Origin: Armatimonadetes bacterium UBA5419
GTDB taxonomy: Bacteria; Armatimonadota; UBA10988
Direction: 5' to 3'
Assembly: GCA_002409445.1 (NCBI GenBank)
Contig: DHNJ01000164.1
Span: forward strand, 1-29,309
Length of the DNA: 29,309 bases
The notes under the pieces are model-generated. The model did not search any database. It worked only from the letters and a program-made list of their open reading frames with translations, and was not told where the DNA came from. Positions 20,653 through 28,114 of this stretch are shown one piece after another. The translations under genes and the position numbers were made by a program. Each line of letters begins with the position of its first letter. Position 1 is the stretch's first letter.

Positions 20653-22728
20653 CTACTTGCGGGCTTCGGCCATTTCCGCTAGCCGCTCGGCAACCACCTT
20701 GGCTTCGATGTCGCCCGGCACTTCCTCGTAGCGGTTGAACTCGATCCTGAACGAACCGCGACCCTGGGTCATCGACCGCAAGTCGGTCGCGTAGGTGGCC
20801 ATCTCGGCGGCCGGCACCTGCGCCTGGATGGTCTGCAGCTTGCCCTCGCCCGTCGACCCCATGACCGTCCCGCGCCGGCGCGGCAGGTCGCCCATGATGT
20901 CACCCACGTACTCATCCGGCACGCTGACGAAGACGTCGAGGATGGGCTCCAGGAGCACCATCTTCGCCTTCTCCGCGCAGGCTTCCATCGCGATGCGCGC
21001 GGCCAACTGAAAAGCGATGTCCGAGCTGTCCACCGCGTGGTAGCTGCCGTCGTACAACGTGATCTTCACGTCGACCACGGGTAGGCCCGCCAGCAGACCC
21101 TCGGCCAGGCGCGCGCGCGCGCCCTTCTCGGCGGAGGGGATGTATTGCCGCGGCACGGAACCACCGAAAATCTCGTCCGAGAACTCGATGCCCGTTCCGC
21201 GCGGCAGCGGCTCCAGCCGCATGTGCACGTCGCCGAACTGGCCCGAACCACCCGTCTGCTTCTTGTAGCGGCCCTGCGCCTCGGCCTTACCGCGAACCGT
21301 CTCGCGATAGGCGATCTTCGGCTTGCTCGTGTCGACCTCTACCTTGAACCGCGTGCGCAGCTTGCTGAGGATGACCTGCAGGTGCATGTCACCCATGCCG
21401 CTGAGCACCTGCTGCTCGGTGTCCGCATTGCGGCCAAACTGCAGGCTCGGGTCCTCGTCGCGCAGCGTGGTCATCGCCGCGCCAACCTTCTCGTCGTCGC
21501 CGCGGCTCTTGGCGGCAATCGCCAGGCTCATCAGCGGCGTCGGGTAAACCGTCGGCTCGAAGACCACCGGCGCGCTATCGTCGCACAGGGTGTCGCCCGC
21601 GCCCGCATCAATCTTGACCACGCCGACAATGTCGCCAGCAACCAGTTCGGTGCAGTCGAGCAGCTCGCCACCACGCACATAGCCGAAGGTGCCCAGCCGC
21701 TCGCGGTTACCGCGCTTGGTGTTCAACACCTGGCTGCCCGCGGCCAGCTTGCCCGAGACCACGCGCAGCAAGCTGAGGCGCCGACCCTCGCCCAGGACGC
21801 ACTTGAAGCAGTACGCACTGAAGGGCTCGTCCACGCTCGGCGCGCGCTCGACGGTCTCGTTATCGCCGGTCGGCTTCGTACCCACCCAGGCCGGCCGGTC
21901 GGCGGGCGTGGGGGCCAAGCCCACCAGCATATCGAGAATCTGCAGGCTGCCAATATTGCTCGTGGCCGCCGCGACCGTCACCGGCACCAGGCCGCTGAGC
22001 ACGCCCAGCTTGAGGCCAGCGCGCAGCTCGTCGACGGTCAACTCCTCGTCGCCGAAGACCTTCTCCATCAGGGCTTCGTCGTTCTCCGCGGCAAATTCGA
22101 TCAACGCCTCCCGCTGCTCACCAGCCACCGCCGCGAGGTCGGCGGGTACGTCGGCCGTGCTGGCGCTGCCCGTCTGGCCGCCGGGGTACAACTTGCCGCT
22201 GATCAGATCGACGACGCCGCTGAGGCCCGAGCCCTGGCCCTGGCCCAGCCCGACAACCGCGGTCCGCGCGCCGAGCCGGTCGTGGATCTGCTCCATGACC
22301 TCCTCGATGTCCGCGCGTTCGGCGTCGGCGTGATTGAGAACGATGAACACCGGCAGGTCATACTCCTGCGCGTAGGCCCACGTCTTCTCCGTCTCGACCT
22401 CGACGCCGGACTCGGCGTGGATGACCAGCACGGCGGCGTCCGCGACGCGCAGCGCGCCGTAGGTCTCACCCAGGAAGTCGGCGTAGCCGGGGGTGTCGAT
22501 CAGGTTCAGGCGCTGGCCGGCGTACTCGAAGCTGGCCACCGTCGCGGTGATCGACAAGTGGCGGCTGCGCTCCTCGTCGTCCACGTCCGTCACGGTGTTG
22601 CCCGCCTGCACGGTACCCAGGCGGTTGGTCACGCCCGCGGCGTGCACCAAGGCCTCGATCAGCGAGGTCTTGCCTGCCCCGCGGTGCCCGATCAGGGCGA
22701 TATTCCGAATGTTAGCCGTCTGCGCCAT
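20653..22728 (-). CDS. EF-G-like translational GTPase (EF-G2-type paralogue) inserted in the S10-spc operon
   Basis: A 691-aa protein with the full five-domain EF-G layout. The GTPase motifs depart from true EF-G: G1 is GHRGAGKT (14-21), switch I has RHLSI (56-60) instead of RGITI, G3 is DTPGYADF (78-85) with Tyr82 at the catalytic His position, and G4 is NHAD (132-135) rather than NKxD. Domain IV is well kept: GGSGQFGDV, LYDGSYHAVDSSD, a PDEYVGDIMGDLPRRRG block and MTQGRGSF. This pattern matches EF-G2-type paralogues such as Thermus EF-G-2, which also has a DAPGYGDF-like G3. It sits 21 nt after rpsQ and 25 nt before rplN, with its own GAGGAG. It may act in ribosome translocation, recycling or assembly; the true role is unknown. 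Confidence 0.92.
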   Translation of the reverse strand: MAQTANIRNIALIGHRGAGKTSLIEALVHAAGVTNRLGTVQAGNTVTDVDDEERSRHLSITATVASFEYAGQRLNLIDTPGYADFLGETYGALRVADAAVLVIHAESGVEVETEKTWAYAQEYDLPVFIVLNHADAERADIEEVMEQIHDRLGARTAVVGLGQGQGSGLSGVVDLISGKLYPGGQTGSASTADVPADLAAVAGEQREALIEFAAENDEALMEKVFGDEELTVDELRAGLKLGVLSGLVPVTVAAATSNIGSLQILDMLVGLAPTPADRPAWVGTKPTGDNETVERAPSVDEPFSAYCFKCVLGEGRRLSLLRVVSGKLAAGSQVLNTKRGNRERLGTFGYVRGGELLDCTELVAGDIVGVVKIDAGAGDTLCDDSAPVVFEPTVYPTPLMSLAIAAKSRGDDEKVGAAMTTLRDEDPSLQFGRNADTEQQVLSGMGDMHLQVILSKLRTRFKVEVDTSKPKIAYRETVRGKAEAQGRYKKQTGGSGQFGDVHMRLEPLPRGTGIEFSDEIFGGSVPRQYIPSAEKGARARLAEGLLAGLPVVDVKITLYDGSYHAVDSSDIAFQLAARIAMEACAEKAKMVLLEPILDVFVSVPDEYVGDIMGDLPRRRGTVMGSTGEGKLQTIQAQVPAAEMATYATDLRSMTQGRGSFRIEFNRYEEVPGDIEAKVVAERLAEMAEARK

Positions 22729-22749
22729 TCGCGCTGCTCCTCGTTCCTA

Positions 22750-23001
22750 CTAGTCCAGCACCGCGATGACCGACCACCGCTTGAGGCGGCTGAGCGGGCG
22801 GCTCTCTTCGATCCGCACGCGGGTGCCCGCGGTAATCTGGTTGCTCTCGTCATGCGCGTGGTAGCGCGTCGAGTGGCGCACGACCCGCTGGTAGAGCGGG
22901 TGGCGGCGGCGCCGCTCAACCTGCACAACCACGGTCTTCGCGCTCTTGGCACTCACCACGACGCCTTCGAGCTGGCGTCGGCGTCCCGTACTCTCGCTCA
23001 T
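22750..23001 (-). CDS. rpsQ: Small-subunit ribosomal protein S17
   Basis: An 83-aa OB-fold 16S rRNA-binding protein. LEGVVVSAKSAKTVVVQVER, RRHPLYQRVVRHSTRYHAHDE and ESRPLSRLKRWSVI are typical. It overlaps the rpmC stop by 1 nt (TGATG). The gene ends in tandem stops (TAG TAG), as does tuf. The next gene is not rplN but an EF-G-like GTPase. Confidence 0.96.
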   Translation of the reverse strand: MSESTGRRRQLEGVVVSAKSAKTVVVQVERRRRHPLYQRVVRHSTRYHAHDESNQITAGTRVRIEESRPLSRLKRWSVIAVLD

Positions 23002-23219
23002 CAGGCCACTCCTTCGTTGCGGCGCTCGGTCAGTGCCGTCTCACAGCGCGCAATTGCCTTGCGCACGAAGCGGATCCGCTTCGGGTTCTCCAGCGCGGAG
23101 GTCGCTGCCTGCACGCGCAACTGGAAGTGCTCCAGGCGGAAACCCGAGAGCATCTCCCGCAACTCGGACTCGCTGGCCTCGCTAATGCGTGACTTCAGGT
23201 TGTACAACTCGTTAGGCAT
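23001..23219 (-). CDS. rpmC: Large-subunit ribosomal protein L29
   Basis: A 72-aa helical hairpin protein at the polypeptide exit tunnel, part of the docking site for trigger factor and SRP. ELREMLSGFRLEHFQLRVQAATSALENPKRIRFVRKAIARCETAL follows the family pattern (L..F.LR.Q...G.L.NP..IR..RR.IAR..T). It overlaps rplP by 8 nt (ATGCCTAA) and rpsQ by 1 nt. Confidence 0.95.
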   Translation of the reverse strand: MPNELYNLKSRISEASESELREMLSGFRLEHFQLRVQAATSALENPKRIRFVRKAIARCETALTERRNEGVA

Positions 23220-23634
23220 CGCCGAGGCCCTCCCGGTAGACGATCTTGCACGGCACCGGCAGCTTGTGCGAGGCGATGGTCAGCGCTTCGAGCATCAGAT
23301 CCATCGGGGCCCCGCCCATCTCGAACATGACCCGGCCCGGGCGCACGACGGCAACCCAGAACTCGGGGATGCCCTTGCCCGAACCCATCCGCGTTTCGGC
23401 GGGCTTCTTGGTCACCGACTTGTGCGGGAAGATGCGGATCCAAACCTTGCCGCCGCGGCGGATCCGCCGCGTCATGGCCACGCGAGCTGCCTCGATCTGG
23501 CTCGCCTTGATCCAGCAGGGCTCCAGCGCAACCAGGCCGACCTCGCCGAACGCAACGGTCGCGCCGCCCTTGGCCTCGCCCCGCATGCGCCCGCGGTGCA
23601 GGCGCCGGTACTTTTCACGTCGTGGCATCAACAT
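23212..23634 (-). CDS. rplP: Large-subunit ribosomal protein L16
   Basis: A 140-aa protein near the A site and peptidyl transferase centre. MLMPRREKYRRLHRGRMRG, the IRRGGKVWIRIFPHKSVTKKPAETRMGSGKG motif and WVAVVRPGRVMFEMGG are diagnostic. AGGAGG, overlapping the rpsC stop, lies 8 nt before the ATG. The 3' end overlaps rpmC by 8 nt. Confidence 0.97.
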   Translation of the reverse strand: MLMPRREKYRRLHRGRMRGEAKGGATVAFGEVGLVALEPCWIKASQIEAARVAMTRRIRRGGKVWIRIFPHKSVTKKPAETRMGSGKGIPEFWVAVVRPGRVMFEMGGAPMDLMLEALTIASHKLPVPCKIVYREGLGDA

Positions 23635-23646
23635 GGGGATTTCCTC

Positions 23647-24522
23647 CTAGGCCTCGCCACCGTCGGCGGGCGCGGAGCCGGCCTCGGGGCTGGGCTGGGT
23701 GCGCGGGGCGCTGTCGCTCTCGGCGCGCGGAGCCCGGCGACGACCGCGGCGACCACGCGGCGCCTCGGACGGAGCCGGCCGTGGCGCCTCGCCGCGCCGG
23801 ACGTTCATCGTCTGCGGCGCCTGGGTTTCCTCGCGCTCGGGCAACTTCTCGCCGCGGTAGACCCACACCTTGACACCGATGTTGCCGTACGCGGTCATCG
23901 CCTCGCAGGTGCCGTAGTCAATGTCGGCACGCAGGGTCTGGAGCGGCACACTGCCCTCCTTGTGCACGTGCCGGCGGGCCATGTCAGCCCCGCCCAAGCG
24001 GCCCGCCACAATGATCTTGACGCCCAGCGAGTTGGCCCGCATGGTCGCCTGCGCCGCCTGCCGCACGGCGCGACGGAAACTGATGCGCCGGCTCAGCTGG
24101 TTGGCAATCTTCTCCGCAACGAGCCGAGCGTTCAGGTCCGGGTCGCGTTCCTCGATGACCTCGATCACCACGTGCTTGCGCGTCATACGCTGGAGCAGCG
24201 TCTGCAGCAACTCGATGCCGCGGCCACCCCGGCCGATGATCGCGCCGGGCTTGGCGGTGAAGATGGTCAAGTTGACCGAACCCGCCACGCGACCAATGAG
24301 CACCCGCGAGATACTCGCCTGGGCCAGGCCCTGCTCGAAGCGCCGCTCCTCCTCGTCCCGGGCGATAGTCACCGGGTTGAGCTTGTTGTAGCGGTCGAGG
24401 TACGCGCGAATGCGCATGTCCTCGAGGCAATACTCCCGGTAGTTACGATCGGCGAACCACGACGCGTCGTGGTCGCGGATGTAACCCAGGCGGAAGCCGA
24501 TAGGATGTACTTTCTGACCCAC
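23647..24522 (-). CDS. rpsC: Small-subunit ribosomal protein S3, enlarged
   Basis: A 291-aa 30S mRNA-entry protein; most S3 are 205-240 aa. Start is GTG at 24522, with GAGGAG from the end of rplV 7 nt upstream. The KH type-2 domain (about 64-135, with the KPGAIIGRGG loop) and the C-terminal domain (GRLGGADMARRHVHKEGSVPLQTLRADIDYG) are intact. Two additions are visible: about 20 residues after IRAYLDR (about 45-64, rich in Asn/Arg/Glu), and a disordered tail from about 229 to 291, rich in Arg, Pro, Ala and Glu. Core residues are conserved, so it should be functional. Confidence 0.95.
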   Translation of the reverse strand: MGQKVHPIGFRLGYIRDHDASWFADRNYREYCLEDMRIRAYLDRYNKLNPVTIARDEEERRFEQGLAQASISRVLIGRVAGSVNLTIFTAKPGAIIGRGGRGIELLQTLLQRMTRKHVVIEVIEERDPDLNARLVAEKIANQLSRRISFRRAVRQAAQATMRANSLGVKIIVAGRLGGADMARRHVHKEGSVPLQTLRADIDYGTCEAMTAYGNIGVKVWVYRGEKLPEREETQAPQTMNVRRGEAPRPAPSEAPRGRRGRRRAPRAESDSAPRTQPSPEAGSAPADGGEA

Positions 24523-24526
24523 GTGG

Positions 24527-24910
24527 CTACTCCTCGCGCTCGGCCAAAGTGATCGTCAAGCGGCAGGTCCGCTTGCGGATACGGTAGGCCCGACCCTGGG
24601 CCCGCGGCCGGATGCGCGGGATGGTGAACCCTTCGTTGACCTGCACGTCCGCGATGAACAGATCGTCGGCGTCCAGGCCACAATTCTCCTCCGCGTTGGC
24701 CAAGGCGGCCCGCAGCACACTGCGCACCACCGGCGCCGCGCGGTGCGGCAGGAAGTCACAGGTAGCCATCGCCGCCGGCACCTTCTGGCCCCGAATCAGG
24801 TCGGTCACGCGCCGCACCTTGGTCGGCGACATGCGGAGCACGGGCGAGGTGGCCAGGGGCCGAGGCTCGCGTTCGCGCCGCTCGATTGCCTTTTTCTTCT
24901 GTCGGTTCAT
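24527..24910 (-). CDS. rplV: Large-subunit ribosomal protein L22
   Basis: A 127-aa protein lining the exit tunnel. LRMSPTKVRRVTDLIRGQKV, the VLRAALANAEENCGLDADDLFIADVQVNEG stretch and the loop motif RIRPRAQGRAYRIRKRTCRLTI are diagnostic. It starts 2 nt after rpsS. A basic N-terminal extension (about 18 aa, MNRQKKKAIERREREPRP) precedes the core. It ends in Glu-Glu, encoded GAGGAG before TAG. Confidence 0.96.
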   Translation of the reverse strand: MNRQKKKAIERREREPRPLATSPVLRMSPTKVRRVTDLIRGQKVPAAMATCDFLPHRAAPVVRSVLRAALANAEENCGLDADDLFIADVQVNEGFTIPRIRPRAQGRAYRIRKRTCRLTITLAEREE

Positions 24911-24912
24911 GC

Positions 24913-25188
24913 TTACCGCTGCCCTCTGCGCTCGCCCGCATGCCCGCGGAAGGTGCGGGTCGGGGCAAACTCGCCCAGCTTGTGGTCGACCATGTTCTCG
25001 GTCACATAGACCGGCACATGCCGCCGACCGTCGTGCACGGCCACCGTGTGACCGATCATGTCCGGGGTGATCGTCGAGCGCCGCGACCAGGTCCGGATGA
25101 CCTCCTTGCGGCCGCTCTGGTTCATCTGGTCGATTTTGGCTTGCAGGTGAGCGTCGACGAACGGTCCCTTGCGCAAACTACGTGGCAT
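24913..25188 (-). CDS. rpsS: Small-subunit ribosomal protein S19
   Basis: A 91-aa 30S head protein. MPRSLRKGPFVDAHL, IRTWSRRSTITPDMIGHTVAVHDGR, HVPVYVTENMVDHKLGEFAPTRTFRGH are textbook for S19. The ribosome-binding site TAGGAG is formed by the stop of rplB, 10 nt before the ATG. Confidence 0.97.
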   Translation of the reverse strand: MPRSLRKGPFVDAHLQAKIDQMNQSGRKEVIRTWSRRSTITPDMIGHTVAVHDGRRHVPVYVTENMVDHKLGEFAPTRTFRGHAGERRGQR

Positions 25189-25198
25189 CGGCGGTCTC

Positions 25199-26035
25199 CT
25201 ACCGGCTCTTCCGCCGCCTGGTGATCAGGCGGTCGCTCTCGCGGCGCTTGCGCCGTGTCTTGGCACCCAACGCGGGCTTGCCCCACGGGGTCTGCGGGCC
25301 GTCCTTGCGGCCGATATCCGTGCCGCCCTCACCACCACCATGGGCGTGGTCGTTCGGGTTCATCGCCGAGCCGCGCACGGCCGGGCGGCGGCCCATCCAG
25401 CGGGTCCGGCCTGCCTTGCCGACAGTGATGTTACCGTGGTCCGGATTGCTCACCCGGCCCAGCGTCGCGCGGCAGCTGACCGGCACCATGCGCTGCTCGC
25501 CCGAGGGCAGCCGCAGGAAGGCCCAGTCGCCCTCCTTGGCCATGAGCTGCACAAAGCTGCCCGCCGAGCGCGCCAACTGGCCGCCGCGGCCCGGCTTCAG
25601 CTCGACGTTGTGAACCACGCTACCCAGCGGCATGCGGCTCAGCGGCAAGCAATTGCCCGGCGCGATCGGCGCGTCCGCGCCGGACTGCACCTCGACGCCG
25701 ACCTCGACACCCAGGGGGGCGATGATGTAGGCCTTCGCGCCATCCGCGTAGTGCAACAACGCAATGTGCGCCGAGCGGTGCGGATCGTACTCGAGGCTCG
25801 CGACCCGGGCCGGCACGCCATCCTTGGTCCGGTTGAAGTCGACCAAGCGATGCTTGCGCTTACTGCCGCCGCCGTGGTGGCGGACGGTGATCTTACCTTG
25901 ACTGTTGCGACCTGCCGCACGCTTGGCGCCCGTCGTCAGGCTCCGTTCGGGCTTGCTGCGTGACAAACCGTCATGCACCACGACGCTCATCGAACGCCGG
26001 CCCGGCGTGGTCGGTCGATATTCCTTGACCGCCAT
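25199..26035 (-). CDS. rplB: Large-subunit ribosomal protein L2
   Basis: A 278-aa protein needed for peptidyl transferase activity and subunit joining. Start MAVKEYRPTTPGRRSM; HHGGGSKRKHRLVDFNR; and GSAMNPNDHAHGGGEGGTDIGRKDGPQTPWGKPALG near the C-terminus, which includes the conserved His close to the catalytic centre. The usual DHPHGGGEG reads DHAHGGGEG here. Its TAGGAG ribosome-binding site contains the rplW stop. Confidence 0.97.
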   Translation of the reverse strand: MAVKEYRPTTPGRRSMSVVVHDGLSRSKPERSLTTGAKRAAGRNSQGKITVRHHGGGSKRKHRLVDFNRTKDGVPARVASLEYDPHRSAHIALLHYADGAKAYIIAPLGVEVGVEVQSGADAPIAPGNCLPLSRMPLGSVVHNVELKPGRGGQLARSAGSFVQLMAKEGDWAFLRLPSGEQRMVPVSCRATLGRVSNPDHGNITVGKAGRTRWMGRRPAVRGSAMNPNDHAHGGGEGGTDIGRKDGPQTPWGKPALGAKTRRKRRESDRLITRRRKSR

Positions 26036-26043
26036 GTCGACTC

Positions 26044-26331
26044 CTAATCCGTATCGAAGGCGGCGATATGCTCGCCCTCACGCGTGGTCACCACGGCCTT
26101 CTTCCAACTCGGTGTGCGCCCCGGGCTCATGCGCCCCAGGCGGCGCGACTTCCCGCGCACCCACATCGTGTTGACCGAGATCACGTGGACCCCAAACAAC
26201 TCCTCGACCGCGTGCCGGATCTGCACCTTGTTGGCGCGCGGCGAGACCTCGAACGTGTACCGGTAATCGCGGGCGAGCTCGAAGCTCTTCTCGCTGACCA
26301 CCGGCCGCAGGATGACATCCGCAGCGTCCAT
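26044..26331 (-). CDS. rplW: Large-subunit ribosomal protein L23
   Basis: A 95-aa exit-tunnel protein and docking site for trigger factor and SRP. The ATG at 26331 overlaps the rplD stop by 1 nt (TGATG); the frame is open further upstream but not L23-like. VILRPVVSEKSFELARDYRYTFEVSPRANKVQIRHAVEELFGVHVISVNTMWVRGK follows the family, and the RRLGRMSPGRTPSWKKAVVT tail is standard. Confidence 0.95.
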   Translation of the reverse strand: MDAADVILRPVVSEKSFELARDYRYTFEVSPRANKVQIRHAVEELFGVHVISVNTMWVRGKSRRLGRMSPGRTPSWKKAVVTTREGEHIAAFDTD

Positions 26332-27101
26332 CAGGCCTCCTCCTCCTGCGCGCCATACTCGGCGCTCACCCGCGCTAGCGCGTTCGCGCTGGCGACCACG
26401 ACATCGGCCCAGACCAGGTCGTAGACCGACGCGTAAGGCGCGGTGTTTGCCTGCACGGCGTAAATCACCGTCTTCTTTTCGCCCAGGTCGAAGCGCAACT
26501 CGTCCAGGTTGGCCACCGCGCGCTTCAACTCCAGGTCGTCCGGCCCCAGCAGCAACAGCACGTGCTGGCGGCGGCGGGCACGGCGCTGCGGGCGGGTATC
26601 GCCCTCGGCGCGCTCGGCTGCGGCCGGCATCGCCTCGGCGACCGCCTCCGCTGTCTCGCGCAGCAGCTCGCGCAGCGTCGCGGCCATCAGCCGGGTCTTG
26701 GGCTCCGCCACGCCCCAGTCTTCGACCGCGAGCAGCGTACCGCTCGCGACGTGGTCGCTCCACGCGCTGCGCAGCGCGGCCTGGCGCACCTTACGCGGCA
26801 GCTTCTGCGCGTAGCTGCGCGGTGTGGGCCCGAAAATGACTCCACCGCCGGTCCACTGCGGCGCACGGATCGAGCCCTGGCGCGCACGACCGGTGCCCTT
26901 CTGGCGGTACGGCTTGCGCCCACCACCGCTCACCTGGCCACGGTCTAGCGTGCTGTGCGTCCCTGTTCGCTTGGCCGCCAACTGGGCGACGACCGCGGCG
27001 TGAACCAGGTCAGCGCGCACCGGCGCGGCGAAAATCGCGTCCGCTAGCTCCAACTCGCCCAGCGTGGCGCCGGCCGCATCCTTCAATTTGATCTGCGCCA
27101 T
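26331..27101 (-). CDS. rplD: Large-subunit ribosomal protein L4, enlarged
   Basis: A 256-aa protein starting at ATG 27101, 4 nt after rplC; typical L4 is about 205 aa. The extended tunnel loop is intact (KRTGTHSTLDRGQVSGGGRKPYRQKGTGRARQGSIRAPQWTGGGVIFGP). The C-terminal half is longer than usual, with an Ala/Glu/Arg-rich insertion around AEAMPAAAERAEGDTRPQRRARRRQ and a longer strand region before SVYDL. It ends in several Glu. L4 binds 23S rRNA early and in E. coli also represses the S10 operon; that control is not shown here. Confidence 0.94.
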   Translation of the reverse strand: MAQIKLKDAAGATLGELELADAIFAAPVRADLVHAAVVAQLAAKRTGTHSTLDRGQVSGGGRKPYRQKGTGRARQGSIRAPQWTGGGVIFGPTPRSYAQKLPRKVRQAALRSAWSDHVASGTLLAVEDWGVAEPKTRLMAATLRELLRETAEAVAEAMPAAAERAEGDTRPQRRARRRQHVLLLLGPDDLELKRAVANLDELRFDLGEKKTVIYAVQANTAPYASVYDLVWADVVVASANALARVSAEYGAQEEEA

Positions 27102-27105
27102 CGTC

Positions 27106-27774
27106 CTACTCCTCGCCCAGCACGAGCACCAGGCCGCCCGTGGGACCCGGCACCGCGCCGCGCACGGCAATCACGTTGGCCTCGGCGTCCACCAATTCAA
27201 CGACCAGGTTGCGCTCGGTCTGGCGCACGCGGCCGGTCTGGCCCGGGCCCTTCTGGCCCGGGAAGACGCGCGCCGCGTCGGTCGAGCCCGAGCTACCCGG
27301 CGCCCGGTGGATCTTGGAGCCGTGGCTGGCGCGCTGACCGCCCCAGCCGTGGCGGCGCATGACGCCCTGGAAGCCCTGACCCTTGGTCGTGCCGATCACG
27401 TTGACCAAATCACCGACCGCGAAGATGTCCGCGGCCAGCACCGTACCAACCTCGGTCTCGGTCGCGTCGGCCACGCGGATCTCGCGCAGGACCCGGTGCG
27501 GCGCCAGCTCGAGCTGCTCGAACATCCGCCGTTGCGGCTTATTCGAGCGCTTGGCCAAGCGGCGCTCGCGCTGTTCGCGCGACAGGCTGGCGCTGGTCGC
27601 CTCGTCTAGGACCGGCTCGAAGGCCAACTGGAGGGCCTCGTAACCGTCGCTATCGGCGGTCTTCTGCTGGGTCACGACGCAGGGGCCGACCTGCAGCACC
27701 GTCACCGCGACCCGCTCACCGGCGGGGCGGAACAGCTGCGTCATGCCCACCTTTCGTCCGATCAAGCCTTTCAT
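27106..27774 (-). CDS. rplC: Large-subunit ribosomal protein L3
   Basis: A 222-aa protein from the ATG at 27774; the GTG one codon upstream is too close to the GAGGG Shine-Dalgarno. MKGLIGRKVGMTQLF, the VNVIGTTKGQGFQGVMRRHGWGGQRASHGSKIHRAPGSSGS core and the GQKGPGQTG loop, which reaches the peptidyl transferase centre, are diagnostic. It ends Gly-Glu-Glu, encoded by codons that give GAGGAGTAG, the rplD ribosome-binding site. Confidence 0.97.
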   Translation of the reverse strand: MKGLIGRKVGMTQLFRPAGERVAVTVLQVGPCVVTQQKTADSDGYEALQLAFEPVLDEATSASLSREQRERRLAKRSNKPQRRMFEQLELAPHRVLREIRVADATETEVGTVLAADIFAVGDLVNVIGTTKGQGFQGVMRRHGWGGQRASHGSKIHRAPGSSGSTDAARVFPGQKGPGQTGRVRQTERNLVVELVDAEANVIAVRGAVPGPTGGLVLVLGEE

Positions 27775-27784
27775 CACGTCCCTC

Positions 27785-28093
27785 TCAGACCTTCATCTCG
27801 ATGTCCACGCCGCCCGGAATGTCGACGTCCGACAGCGCTTCGATCGTCCGCTGGGAGGGATCGAGGATATCGATCAACCGCTTATGCGTCCGGATCTCGA
27901 AATGCTCCATCGACTCCTTGTCGACGAACGGCGACTTGGGCACGCAGAACCGCCGGATTTCCGTCGGCAGTGGGATCGGGCCCCGCACCCGGGCGCCCGT
28001 GTGGACCACCGTCTGCGAGATCCGCTGCGCCCAGCGATCGAGCGCCTTGTGGTCGAACGACTTGAGTCGGATGCGAATACGTTGCTGCGCCAT
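27785..28093 (-). CDS. rpsJ: Small-subunit ribosomal protein S10
   Basis: A 102-aa 30S head protein, in E. coli also the antitermination factor NusE. IRIRLKSFDHKALD, TGARVRGPIPLPTEIRRF and THKRLIDILDPSQRTIEALSDVDIPGGVDIEMKV are diagnostic. It follows tuf by 21 nt, so it shares a transcript with the elongation factor. Confidence 0.97.
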   Translation of the reverse strand: MAQQRIRIRLKSFDHKALDRWAQRISQTVVHTGARVRGPIPLPTEIRRFCVPKSPFVDKESMEHFEIRTHKRLIDILDPSQRTIEALSDVDIPGGVDIEMKV

Positions 28094-28114
28094 GGTGCGC
28101 TCCCGTCCTTGCTA

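Noticed and set aside
21145..24552. An open plus-strand frame of over 1100 codons antisense to rpsC, rplP, rpmC, rpsQ and the EF-G-like gene
   Set aside because: It has no recognisable domain, its composition is Arg/Ala/His/Asp-rich as expected from the reverse of GC-rich coding sequence, and the opposite strand holds unmistakable genes.
27101..27170. Longer L4 starting upstream inside rplC
   Set aside because: The added residues are Cys/Arg/Trp-rich and not L4-like; the ATG at 27101, 4 nt past the rplC stop with GAGGAG upstream, fits the family start.
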